Below are positions 1-7,962 of a stretch of 64,000 bases of DNA, one piece after another; the first letter of the stretch is position 1; each line of letters opens with the position of its first letter. This DNA is from Lachnospiraceae bacterium (GTDB lineage: Bacteria; Bacillota; Clostridia; Lachnospirales; Lachnospiraceae). The stretch is taken from positions 1-64,000 of the forward strand of contig QXWO01000007.1 of NCBI GenBank assembly GCA_009911035.1, written 5' to 3'. A model generated the notes under the pieces. That model was not told the origin of the DNA. It made no database searches and worked only from the letters and a program-made list of their open reading frames with translations. Position numbers and translations under genes: made by a program.

Positions 1-158
1 CGGATGTCATCATTCAGACGCAGCAGCATGGAAGTCAGTTCGGACAGTTCTTTCTCCACATGACAGACTTCAAAAGGCCTGCTCACAACCTCACCATAAG
101 GCTTTAAGATACATACGGTACTTTTTTCTTTTGAAACATCAATTCCTACACTTATCAT
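1..158 (-). CDS. IS110-family transposase, N-terminal part (runs off the window)
   Basis: The first 52 residues start MISVGIDVSKEKSTVCIL, the typical opening of the DEDD (RuvC-like) transposase domain of IS110 elements, with the first acidic residue in GIDVS. A GGAGG ribosome binding site sits 6 bases before the ATG at 158. The rest of the gene lies left of the window. IS110 enzymes recombine circular element DNA into targets guided by an element-encoded bridge RNA. The upstream flank, 159 to about 430, would be the non-coding end of this element. Whether the transposase is complete cannot be judged here. Confidence 0.85.
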   Translation of the reverse strand, partial: MISVGIDVSKEKSTVCILKPYGEVVSRPFEVCHVEKELSELTSMLLRLNDDI

Positions 159-430
159 CTGTAACCTCCAAAATAAATCTGTAATTGTCCCATCCACACT
201 TATTACCACTCATTTTAGTTCGTTACACGAAAGCACCTTACGGGTTTCAACCTGCTTAAACGACTGCTTATAATAAGGGGTGGTTGACGGTTTTTATGAT
301 GGATGTGGTTAATCCAAAAAGTACCTCGCCAGACCAATTACTCCCTTATCATAAAAAAATAAGTGCAGAAGGTAAAGCACTGATGAAATGCTTTATCTCT
401 TACACTTATATGGTACTAAAAAGCATCCTG
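159..430 (-). ncRNA. IS110 non-coding end, candidate bridge RNA region
   Basis: There is no coding potential between the IS110 start codon and the next gene. A two-tier stem-loop is visible: outer stem 359-365 with 403-409 (ATAAGTG/CACTTAT) and inner stem 374-379 with 389-394 (AAAGCA/TGCTTT), separated by symmetric 8-base internal loops. IS110-group elements are known to encode a structured bridge RNA upstream of the transposase, so position and shape fit. The exact RNA ends, guide loops and element boundary are not determined. Confidence 0.4.
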
Positions 431-469
431 CAATTGTTTTGCCGATGCTTCTTTTAAATATAATATTTT

Positions 470-1120
470 CTATTTCATTCCAGACTTTTGTAAGCCCAGC
501 CCCCTCAAATATATATCAGGGAAATGGTATCTGACAGGATCTGAAAGTCTCCTCTGATACTGCTTGATTATCCCTATATTAATCAAGTTCTTTATTTCTT
601 CCCTCGGATTATCAAAACCTTCTTTCATCAATACTTCGCTAAATATCTGTTCAACCACTGGAGAACGTTGTACAGTATCCTTTAGATTTCCTAAAAAAGA
701 AGCATATTCCACAAACTCTTCTTTTATATCCGTTACACGTTTCTCTGATACTTCCGGCAATACATCTTCAAAACAGCGGGGCCTGATAATACTCTTAGAC
801 ATGTTTCCTGCCTTTCCATTCCGCAGCTCTTCCTCTTTTGCCGCCTTTGCAAAAATATCAATCATACTCCTGGGCACAATCGCTCCTTGTGTATCTGCCA
901 GCCTGTTCCTAAACCAGTTATATGTGGAAGCCTTCTTGCCGCTTCCCATTTTTACACCTGCCAAAGCTGCCAGTATATCCCGATTCTCCCTTTCGGTAAC
1001 AGTAGGAATAACACCTAACACTGCATATATGCAGTTTCCGAAACTGTCTTTTTCTTCCAAAGGGACTCTTATATGTTTTATTTGGTCACACTCCGGCAAG
1101 CACATTAAAAGTGCCTGCAA
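470..1120 (-). pseudogene. C-terminal remnant of a large P-loop ATPase (Sll1717-like)
   Basis: The open frame gives about 216 residues with no Walker A or Walker B motif. The middle part (YNWFRNRLADTQG then PRSMIDIFAKAAKEEE) resembles the region after the nucleoside triphosphatase core in 'P-loop ATPase, Sll1717 family' proteins, which are normally more than twice this long. The only start is a TTG preceded two codons earlier by an in-frame stop, with no ribosome binding site. I read it as the 3' part of a gene whose ATPase domain was lost, probably when the adjacent 139-bp repeat at 1137 arrived. The family assignment is from memory of the pattern and is moderate. Confidence 0.45.
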
Positions 1121-1136
1121 TATTTAGTTTCCCGTA

Positions 1137-1275
1137 CCCCGATTGTGTCAAGTTAATGTCACGAACTTTTTTCACTTTTTTGAGTAAAAATCGCTGAAAC
1201 CCGCATAACTTCGTTGGGGTTGTGGTGAATTAATGTCAAGTTTGTGAAAAAATCGTGGTAAATTAGTGTCAAGTT
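1137..1275. repeat. 139-bp direct repeat, left copy
   Basis: It matches 6275-6413 over its whole length in the same orientation, with scattered substitutions. Each copy carries three spaced variants of the motif TTAATGTCAAGTT (here near 1146, 1229 and 1263), the pattern of a multi-site protein-binding region. The right copy ends at the stop codon of a serine recombinase gene, so the repeat may be an element end or attachment region. This left copy has no recombinase next to it. Confidence 0.8.
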
Positions 1276-1447
1276 GAAATGTCCACCATAAGCTCTGACC
1301 TTCTATAAAGAATCTTGCAAGCTAAGGATCCAGTTGTCAGCATAAATATCATCTTCGAACCATCTCCTCACCTGCCCCGGATTTTCCCCAACAACGTCTC
1401 TGTCTGGTATCAGACTTTATCCTGCACCGAACCTCCTACCAAAAAAT
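1276..1447. other. Intergenic stretch with a possible minus-strand coding remnant
   Basis: It lies between the left direct repeat and the deaminase gene. On the minus strand one frame reads a short peptide ending WFEDDIYADNWILSLQDSL before a stop near 1299, which looks like the C-terminal scrap of a protein. It has no start or ribosome binding site, and I do not recognise the family. No terminator is obvious. Confidence 0.3.
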
Positions 1448-3244
1448 TTATTTTATTCTTGAGAGATAATCCGCTTCCCTCGAAGTTGCACTGAAAACCT
1501 GTGTAATTCCCATTCTTCTCACATAATCAATCCACGCGTAAATATCTTCTACATCGTATATATATTGACCATCCTTTGTCTTTGCCTTCCTTAGTGCAGC
1601 CGTCATCAAGGCAAATTCATTTTCTAAGGAAGTATCAAACACACCCTGGTCATCCGTATTTAATGATACCTGTAACGACATATTATTTTCAGTGTTTCTC
1701 AATTTTCTGCCATTAAAACGAAGAATCGGATGCTCCTCATATTTTTGAATCGTTCCAATCAAATAATTTGATGACGGATTAGTTTCAATCCCAATTCCTT
1801 CCATCACCAACATCTGAATCATTCGGTCCTGTATCTCTCTTACCGCTTCCGCATAACCGCATGGAATTTTAAACAATACTCTTTTTGCACCTTCTTTTCT
1901 TACGTGCTCGTCATAGTGATACATTCTATAAAGTTTTCTGTATTTCTCTGCCTTTCTTATTGAATTAGAAACCTTGTCGTTAAACTCATAACGAGAAAAC
2001 CTTTTTAACGGAATACTGTTTAAACTGCACGCAAACGCTTCCTCATCTAGCAAATAACTTCCCGGAAAATCGCCTCGAAGCCGCCAGCTATTATAATACT
2101 CTAAATAATTTACTGACTCGCAGCGCGAATTCTTCAAGTTATATGTAGGATAAATCTCATTAAACAAATCATAAAATTGCTGGTCAAGTATACTCTTTAA
2201 TTTCCCGTTCAAACCAATCCTGTATTCATCCTGCTTAACCAACAGCCATGCAATATCATCTAGCAATTCCTGTTTCGGCAAAGCAAGCACATTTCCTTTA
2301 AACTGATAATAGGCAGAAGGATCAATCCCCAGTGCTAGTGCATGTCCAATCCTGCATCCTCTATGCAGGTTACAAAAAAGCATCGCTTCATCAATTGCCC
2401 TCAAACCATCCACGAGATCCAAGAAGTCTTCTCCTGCATGATAGGTTGCCATTAAAACGCCCTGCCTGCCTAATTCACCTGGAACTAAATAATCCAGCAA
2501 ATACCGATATATTTGCGCAAATACTTCCGGCCTACATCCAATTTCATTTGCACAGGCATCTATTCCACGAATATATTGATTTATCCTGTCCTTTTTTTCC
2601 AAGAGTGCTACAATAGCATTTGCATATTTCTCCGTTTTCCGTCGCACTACAACGTCCCTTGGCGCATATAATTCGTACTTTTTCTCCTTGGCTTTCGGAA
2701 AGTGCAATACAAAAAACATCTTTTCCTTAATTTCATCTTCACCAACACATTCTAATTTTTGATTCAATTTACCTGCTAATGTATGGGAATCTAATGCCGG
2801 ACAAATCCTTGCCTCTAGAGAAACGATATTTTGCTCCTGAAAAGAAGCATTTACGGCTAATCGGACAAGTTCATACTCATATTCTTTCTTATCCTCAACA
2901 AAATACTCCTTCCGCGACTCATAATCGCCAAAATTTGAAAAACCTACTATCCGGTTTACCTGTACCATTTCACTTCTGAAATAAGTTCTGGCAACTAAAT
3001 AACGATAAAACACATTTTTTTGATATTCCTTAAAGGAATATTCACCTGTACCAAAGGAGCGCTTATAACATTCATATAGAAATCTTCTCTCTCCCGACAG
3101 GAGCCTGCTAGGGTTATTATTCTCATCATATACATCCTTTTCCAATGCATAATCTAAAATAACATGCTTCTCATTGGCCGCGCCATATGTCGCTCTTGCA
3201 AGATTTATGATATCCTGTAAATCTGATACCACTTCCCATACCAA
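1448..3244 (-). CDS. Adenosine-deaminase-like protein lacking the first metal motif
   Basis: The 598 residues carry the late motifs of adenosine/AMP deaminases in the right order: HAGE at 269-272, RIGHA at 298-302, ETNPSSN at 487-493 and NTDD followed by VF at 529-536. A long insertion separates RIGHA from ETNPSSN, as in the large deaminases of phage-defence systems such as RdrB of RADAR. The N-terminal HxH zinc ligand motif is missing: the protein begins where family members are just past it. The start is uncertain (TTG at 3244; an ATT eight codons earlier follows AGAGGG), and an in-frame stop blocks further extension. It lies 28 bases after the HNH gene, probably in one operon. It may be truncated and inactive, or a binding variant. 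Confidence 0.7.
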   Translation of the reverse strand: MVWEVVSDLQDIINLARATYGAANEKHVILDYALEKDVYDENNNPSRLLSGERRFLYECYKRSFGTGEYSFKEYQKNVFYRYLVARTYFRSEMVQVNRIVGFSNFGDYESRKEYFVEDKKEYEYELVRLAVNASFQEQNIVSLEARICPALDSHTLAGKLNQKLECVGEDEIKEKMFFVLHFPKAKEKKYELYAPRDVVVRRKTEKYANAIVALLEKKDRINQYIRGIDACANEIGCRPEVFAQIYRYLLDYLVPGELGRQGVLMATYHAGEDFLDLVDGLRAIDEAMLFCNLHRGCRIGHALALGIDPSAYYQFKGNVLALPKQELLDDIAWLLVKQDEYRIGLNGKLKSILDQQFYDLFNEIYPTYNLKNSRCESVNYLEYYNSWRLRGDFPGSYLLDEEAFACSLNSIPLKRFSRYEFNDKVSNSIRKAEKYRKLYRMYHYDEHVRKEGAKRVLFKIPCGYAEAVREIQDRMIQMLVMEGIGIETNPSSNYLIGTIQKYEEHPILRFNGRKLRNTENNMSLQVSLNTDDQGVFDTSLENEFALMTAALRKAKTKDGQYIYDVEDIYAWIDYVRRMGITQVFSATSREADYLSRIK

Positions 3245-3272
3245 AATTTTTCTTTGTTCAATACCCTCTAGA

Positions 3273-3923
3273 TTATTTTATTAGTTCACCAAAAGATTGC
3301 ATTAACTTTTCACTTTGCAACACCACGCTTCTTTTGAATCCGGCAAAATTACTTTCCCTGCTCAGCATTTTTTTAATATTTTCCCAATATACTGTTCGTA
3401 ACTTTAAATCATTCTCATTGTGATAATTTTCAACGCATTCCATAAAATTTTTTAGTTCCCGGGATATCCTTTTTTCCAAATTTTTTGCTTCACATGCCGA
3501 AATTGGCGTTCCTGCGCCATTATATATCTTATCAAGTAATTCTCTGGTTTCACCATTCTCTGCACCATTCAATCGATCCAATATTTTCACATAACTTTCT
3601 GGATAACTATTAAATTTCAGAATTATGTATTTTTCTGGATCCTTTTTTGTACAATCTATTATATGATCATAACAACTTCCTTTAATCCTATTACAATGAG
3701 CACATGCAAAAAAAAGATTTTCCCAATCATATTTCAAATGCTTATGATTTTTACATGAATGAAAATGCTCTACATTTATCGATGTTGGGGATTTTTCTTC
3801 GCAAATATAACACTTATCCAAAAAATCCTGTTGTAATATTAATAAAACCTGTTCACTTCGATAATCTTCTTCTGTTTTAATAACTATTCCTTGCGGAATT
3901 TCTGATTTACTTATCTTTACCAT
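3273..3923 (-). CDS. HNH endonuclease, PtuB-like
   Basis: The 216-residue protein has a CYIC motif near residue 38, then EHFHS, WENLFFACAHCNRIKG around residues 66-82. This is the zinc-bracketed HNH fold seen in PtuB of Septu defence systems and in retron-associated HNH effectors. The start ATG overlaps the last 17 bases of the ATPase gene, so the two are translationally coupled. By analogy the ATPase and HNH protein form a nuclease complex triggered by phage infection. The link to Septu rests on domain order and motifs only. Confidence 0.75.
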   Translation of the reverse strand: MVKISKSEIPQGIVIKTEEDYRSEQVLLILQQDFLDKCYICEEKSPTSINVEHFHSCKNHKHLKYDWENLFFACAHCNRIKGSCYDHIIDCTKKDPEKYIILKFNSYPESYVKILDRLNGAENGETRELLDKIYNGAGTPISACEAKNLEKRISRELKNFMECVENYHNENDLKLRTVYWENIKKMLSRESNFAGFKRSVVLQSEKLMQSFGELIK

Positions 3924-5061
3924 GTTTTCTTTGACTTTCTGTTATCTGGAAATCTAATATAATGTCCTCTGCTACAAAAAATGGAATCGATTGAAAATAC
4001 TTAATTAAATCTACCAACTCCTTATCCTCAGAAACACTTCGTGAAGTATCTTTCTCTACAAGTTCGCGATATCTTCCATACTTATTTCCCATCACATCTG
4101 AAAATACAGTTGTACTAAATAGAGATTCTACTAAACATTCATACGAATACGCTGATAAATTTCCTACCATGATATTTTTTTCTAAATCATATATCACTGC
4201 AGATTCTATTGAAGATACAACAAAAGGAGAATGTGTTGCTACAATAAACTGAAGATTTGGAAAAGCTCTTACTAAAAAAGGTAAAACCTTCTTTTGCCAT
4301 GCAATATGCAAGTGTAACTCTATTTCATCTATCAAAACAATCCCTGGCAAATCATATTTTAAGTGAGCCTGCTGTTCCATTCTAATTACTATTTCAGAAA
4401 ATAAGTCAAAAAGTGCTTCATAGCCGCTTGCCATTTCGTCCAAACCAAATTCTTCCCTGCCTGGTAATTTAATTTTAAAACACATATCTTCCAATAAAAA
4501 TTTCAATTCTAATTGATCATTATCGAATAGTTCTCTCAATGCACCCTGTAGCCATTCAAACCATTTTTCTACATCTTTAACTGTTTCCTCGTCTCCTTTT
4601 TCTCTTGCAAACAATTTCTCTACGTATAAATATACAAGAAGCTGCCCAAATGATGTATTCATTTTTTCAGTGAACATTTTTACTTTATATATATTAATAG
4701 CTTCAACTGTCTTTGATTTATTCATGGTAAACTTTCTGTCTGCTGAAAAATATATAAGTATAATTTGACCTTCCTGATATAACTTATACATTTCTTTACC
4801 ACCAATACTATTAGAAAGATTACTTCTTATGTCTATTTTATCAGAAGAAGAATCGAATTTTATTTCCTTCCAATCTTGCCCCATAAATCCCATAACATGT
4901 AAAAAAGAATTTTCGATTGCTTTAAGTACACTCGTTTTCCCACATCCATTGATACCCGTAATCAATAAATGTTTCTTCTCGTTTTGGGGTAATTCTATTT
5001 TTATATTCTGTAAATGCCTGACCTGCCGTATATTAATCTCTGTCAAATATACTTGTTCCAT
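3907..5061 (-). CDS. SMC/ABC-like ATPase, PtuA-like
   Basis: The 384-residue protein has a Walker A motif GINGCGKTS near residues 36-44, a signature-like DEMASGYEALFD segment, Walker B GIVLIDEIELHLH and a switch histidine in ATHSPFVVSS. This is the AAA_21/OLD-like ATPase class used by PtuA, retron and Gabija-type systems. No TOPRIM domain follows, so nuclease activity would come from the HNH partner. AGAGG stands before the ATG. Codon use and base content are AT-rich compared with the recombinase genes, which suggests a different origin. It is first in the likely operon ATPase-HNH-deaminase. Confidence 0.8.
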   Translation of the reverse strand: MEQVYLTEINIRQVRHLQNIKIELPQNEKKHLLITGINGCGKTSVLKAIENSFLHVMGFMGQDWKEIKFDSSSDKIDIRSNLSNSIGGKEMYKLYQEGQIILIYFSADRKFTMNKSKTVEAINIYKVKMFTEKMNTSFGQLLVYLYVEKLFAREKGDEETVKDVEKWFEWLQGALRELFDNDQLELKFLLEDMCFKIKLPGREEFGLDEMASGYEALFDLFSEIVIRMEQQAHLKYDLPGIVLIDEIELHLHIAWQKKVLPFLVRAFPNLQFIVATHSPFVVSSIESAVIYDLEKNIMVGNLSAYSYECLVESLFSTTVFSDVMGNKYGRYRELVEKDTSRSVSEDKELVDLIKYFQSIPFFVAEDIILDFQITESQRKHGKDK

Positions 5062-5083
5062 ATCAATCCTCTTTTCAAATGTA

Positions 5084-5131
5084 AAATCAGGAAAATAGCT
5101 TATATTTCTGTTATTTTCCTGATTTATTATA
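5084..5131 (-). promoter_or_regulatory. Leader hairpin and -10 element of the ATPase-HNH-deaminase operon
   Basis: A perfect 14-bp inverted repeat (5084-5097 with 5112-5125, loop of 14) lies between a TATAAT box on the minus strand (5126-5131) and the ATPase ribosome binding site. It would sit in the 5' untranslated RNA. It has no T-run, so it is not a classical terminator. It could be an attenuator, a protein site or an RNA stabiliser. No good -35 box was found. Confidence 0.45.
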
Positions 5132-5167
5132 ACAATATAAAATTGCTAATAATTTCATTTTGTTGCT

Positions 5168-6097
5168 TTACACTGTGCGAAGTCCTCCAAGTTGTTCTAC
5201 AACTGCAATATCAAGTCCCGAATATTCCGCAATCTTCTCTATCGGCAGTACTCCATCCTGTAGCATCCTGATTGCTGTTTCTTTCTTACTCTCGTTCCGA
5301 CCTTCATCTCTTCCTTTATTCAAAATCGTCCTTGCTTCTGTTTCAAGTAGCGCTCCGCTCATTATTCCACCTATACCTTTCTGCACATTCTCATACTTCT
5401 GCGCAATTTCTCTAATCACATCACCGGAAAGTTCTATAATTGTATGTTTGTCAAATGCCCCAATAATCTCTTCCTGTTCCAGTTTATCAAGTCTACTCAA
5501 AATATCCTGATACTCTGCTTTCAATTCTGCCAGCTTCTGCTCATTACTATTATACACCTTAAAGTTCTTTTCATGTGAAAAAATATAAAACGGAATTAAC
5601 AGTAATAAGCCTTTTGAAAAGATTTCCTCCAGAGAATACCCCTGTATCTTCATGATTGGCACATCATACTCCACAGTACCGCCTGGAGTTTTTATCACAT
5701 ACCGCATTTTATCAGGTGTCTTCTTATATGTTCTAAGATACAACACTGCTGTATTTGGAAATGTTACAGTCAGTGTTTCATTAATGATCTCACTCTCATC
5801 CAATGCTATCTGGGCATCGTATTCAAACAACCGGATTGTCATACGCCCATCCGGCAGGCTGCTCTCACATTCAAGATGATACTTTTTCTTTATCTTTCCA
5901 AATATTGTGAAATTAGTATCCGTTATTCTTTTCTGGTCTGCTTCATCCTGTTGGTCAATAAAATGCTCATTGGGATGAAACTCTATTTTTTCATTCCCTA
6001 TATAATCTTCTCCAAAAATCTCATTGATCACCGGGATGATCATCTGTCGGCAGTCATTCAAGATTGTCCGGAATGCCCCATCATATATATTCCCCAT
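5168..6097 (-). CDS. Rpn-type PD-(D/E)XK nuclease / transposase-like protein
   Basis: About 309 residues beginning MGNIYDGAFRTILNDC. The layout matches the Lachnospiraceae Rpn/PDDEXK 'putative transposase' proteins: a nuclease-like core with YHLECESS (the likely E-x-K type strand replaced by ECES) and LFEYDAQIA, then a charged helical tail with RDEGRNESKKET, ending in a short region KIAEYSGLDIAVVEQL typical of this group. GGAGG lies 7 bases before the ATG chosen; a TTG two codons upstream is a weaker option. Rpn proteins promote recombination and are widespread as multicopy genes. It lies inside the repeat-bounded module, upstream of the ATPase gene. Confidence 0.65.
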   Translation of the reverse strand: MGNIYDGAFRTILNDCRQMIIPVINEIFGEDYIGNEKIEFHPNEHFIDQQDEADQKRITDTNFTIFGKIKKKYHLECESSLPDGRMTIRLFEYDAQIALDESEIINETLTVTFPNTAVLYLRTYKKTPDKMRYVIKTPGGTVEYDVPIMKIQGYSLEEIFSKGLLLLIPFYIFSHEKNFKVYNSNEQKLAELKAEYQDILSRLDKLEQEEIIGAFDKHTIIELSGDVIREIAQKYENVQKGIGGIMSGALLETEARTILNKGRDEGRNESKKETAIRMLQDGVLPIEKIAEYSGLDIAVVEQLGGLRTV

Positions 6098-6274
6098 ATA
6101 CAATCCTCCGTATTTCTTATTTTTATCATATCATTTTCTTACTACATACACAACTACATCCAAAATACAATTTATATTCTTTTGCAAATCTCTTGCTTTA
6201 AATTTATTACTACTAATTGCCCACCAATATACCATTTTTCCTTATAGATATGGTTCACGCCTATTCGTCACATC

Positions 6275-6413
6275 CCCCGATTGTCTCAAGTTAATATCAC
6301 GAACTTTTTTCACTTTTTTGAAGCAAAATTCCCGGAAGCCGCATAACTTCGTTAGGGTTGTGATAAATTAATGTCAAGTTCGTGAAAAAATCGTGGTAAA
6401 TTAATGCTAAGTT
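6275..6413. repeat. 139-bp direct repeat, right copy
   Basis: Same orientation and length as 1137-1275. Its last bases overlap the TAA stop of the recombinase gene ending at 6412, so the recombinase 3' end and the repeat edge coincide. The interval between the copies carries the defence-like module, which could be lost by recombination between them. Confidence 0.8.
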
Positions 6414-7962
6414 ATCTCTCCCTGAAATTCCATTCAATCTTTACCCTCTTGTCCTTATAAACATATATCTTTTTCACAAAAGCATCAACCAGTCTCTGTG
6501 TCAGCTTTTCCATATGTGAAAAACGGATCACCTGCTTCATATCCGCTTCCAGCCTTTCACATTCTTCTTCCAGCTTTAAGATTACTTCTTCCCCGTCATG
6601 TATCTGACGTTTCAATAGACCGGCCTGCTGGTCCAACCTGTCAGCTTCCCTGCGGTACTCTTCCGGTGTCATGCCGCCAGCTGCATACCGCTCATAAAGC
6701 GCCTCCTTTGAATCCATTGCCTGCTTTTTTTCCTGATGCAGGTTTTCAAGCTGTTTCTTTATCTCCATGACTCTGGCCTTCTGGAACATGTGCAGGCTCT
6801 TCTCCTGCCCTGCCGCTTCCCCGCGCATCATCAGCTCTTTGTTTATCATGTCCAGCACCAGTTCTTCCAGTATATCCGCATTAAAATAAGTACAGCATTC
6901 CGATATCTTAAGCAGTGAATGTTTGTGGCATTCAAACCGCCTGTACTTATTTTTCCCCTGCAATGGCTTATAGACCATGGCATATCCACATCCGCCGCAA
7001 TACAGCTTCCCAGTCAGGGGGTTCTTTTCCCTCTTCCGTTTCGTTGAAAGCTCCGGCCTGTACTTTGAAACCTGTACAAATACTTCCGGCATGACAAGGG
7101 CTTCATGATGGTCTGGTATCACTTTCCATTCTTCTTTTGGAATGTGTATACTGTTTTTGCTCCCCACTGACTTCCGCACTGTTTTCCCATATGCCATCTC
7201 CCCAAGGTAAAAACGGTTGTTCAGGATATTCCGGACCGACTGGCTGCTCCATGCGTGTTTTTTCCCATCCCCCGCTTTTTTATCCGGTCTTCGCATCTGC
7301 GTGATTGTGGGTATCCCTTCCCTCTGGAGCTGCACCGCTATCCCTGTACTGCCCTTTCCCTGCATTGCAAGTGAAAAAATATAACGCACCACTTCCGCTT
7401 CCTTTTCCTCTACAATAACTTTGTTCCGCTCTTTTGTGCTTTTCCTGTACCCAAACGGTACCTGCCCGAAGGCATATTCCCCGTTTGCACACTTGTTTTC
7501 AAAGGAAGCCTTCACTTTGACGGAAACGTCCTTGCTGTATAAATCATACAAAAGCGTCTGGAATGCAGTGTCGATCCCTATAGTAGTCCCGCCATGTTCC
7601 CTGCTGTCATAATGGTCGCCCAGCGCAATAAAACGTACTCCCATGAAAGGGAATATCTGGTCCAGATAGGTCCCCATCTCAATATAATCCCTTGAAAACC
7701 GGGACATATCCTTCACAATGATACACTGCACCCTGTTTTTCTTTACTTCCGCAAGGAGCTGGTTCATCCCCGGCCTGTCCATGCCGGTTCCCGACCACCC
7801 ATCATCACAGAACTCCTTTACTTCATATTCCTTAAGTTCCTCATCCTGCCTGATAAAACTGCGGATCAATATCCTCTGGCTGGATATGCTGTTGCTCTCC
7901 CTGACCTCCATACCCCACTCATCTTCCAGAGAAAGCCTTAAATACACCGCCACTGCCTTCAT
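6412..7962 (-). CDS. Large serine recombinase (third of three)
   Basis: 516 residues. The N-terminal resolvase domain has the catalytic serine in YLRLS near residue 11, followed by FCDDGWSGTGMDRPGMNQLL and IVKDMSRFSRDYIEMG. A recombinase domain with GYRKS and a zinc ribbon (CGGCGYAM then CHKHS) follows, then a long coiled coil from about residue 385. This is the TnpX/TndX type that moves integrative elements without a direct role for other proteins. The start ATG overlaps the stop of the preceding recombinase as ATGA. It is the last gene of the recombinase operon and abuts the 139-bp repeat. Confidence 0.9.
   Translation of the reverse strand: MKAVAVYLRLSLEDEWGMEVRESNSISSQRILIRSFIRQDEELKEYEVKEFCDDGWSGTGMDRPGMNQLLAEVKKNRVQCIIVKDMSRFSRDYIEMGTYLDQIFPFMGVRFIALGDHYDSREHGGTTIGIDTAFQTLLYDLYSKDVSVKVKASFENKCANGEYAFGQVPFGYRKSTKERNKVIVEEKEAEVVRYIFSLAMQGKGSTGIAVQLQREGIPTITQMRRPDKKAGDGKKHAWSSQSVRNILNNRFYLGEMAYGKTVRKSVGSKNSIHIPKEEWKVIPDHHEALVMPEVFVQVSKYRPELSTKRKREKNPLTGKLYCGGCGYAMVYKPLQGKNKYRRFECHKHSLLKISECCTYFNADILEELVLDMINKELMMRGEAAGQEKSLHMFQKARVMEIKKQLENLHQEKKQAMDSKEALYERYAAGGMTPEEYRREADRLDQQAGLLKRQIHDGEEVILKLEEECERLEADMKQVIRFSHMEKLTQRLVDAFVKKIYVYKDKRVKIEWNFRER

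Noticed and set aside
3907-5131. Retron: ATPase and HNH genes with an upstream inverted repeat
   Set aside because: Retrons with this effector pair need a reverse transcriptase gene and an msr-msd RNA. No reverse transcriptase motif is present in the module, and the 42-bp hairpin is too small.
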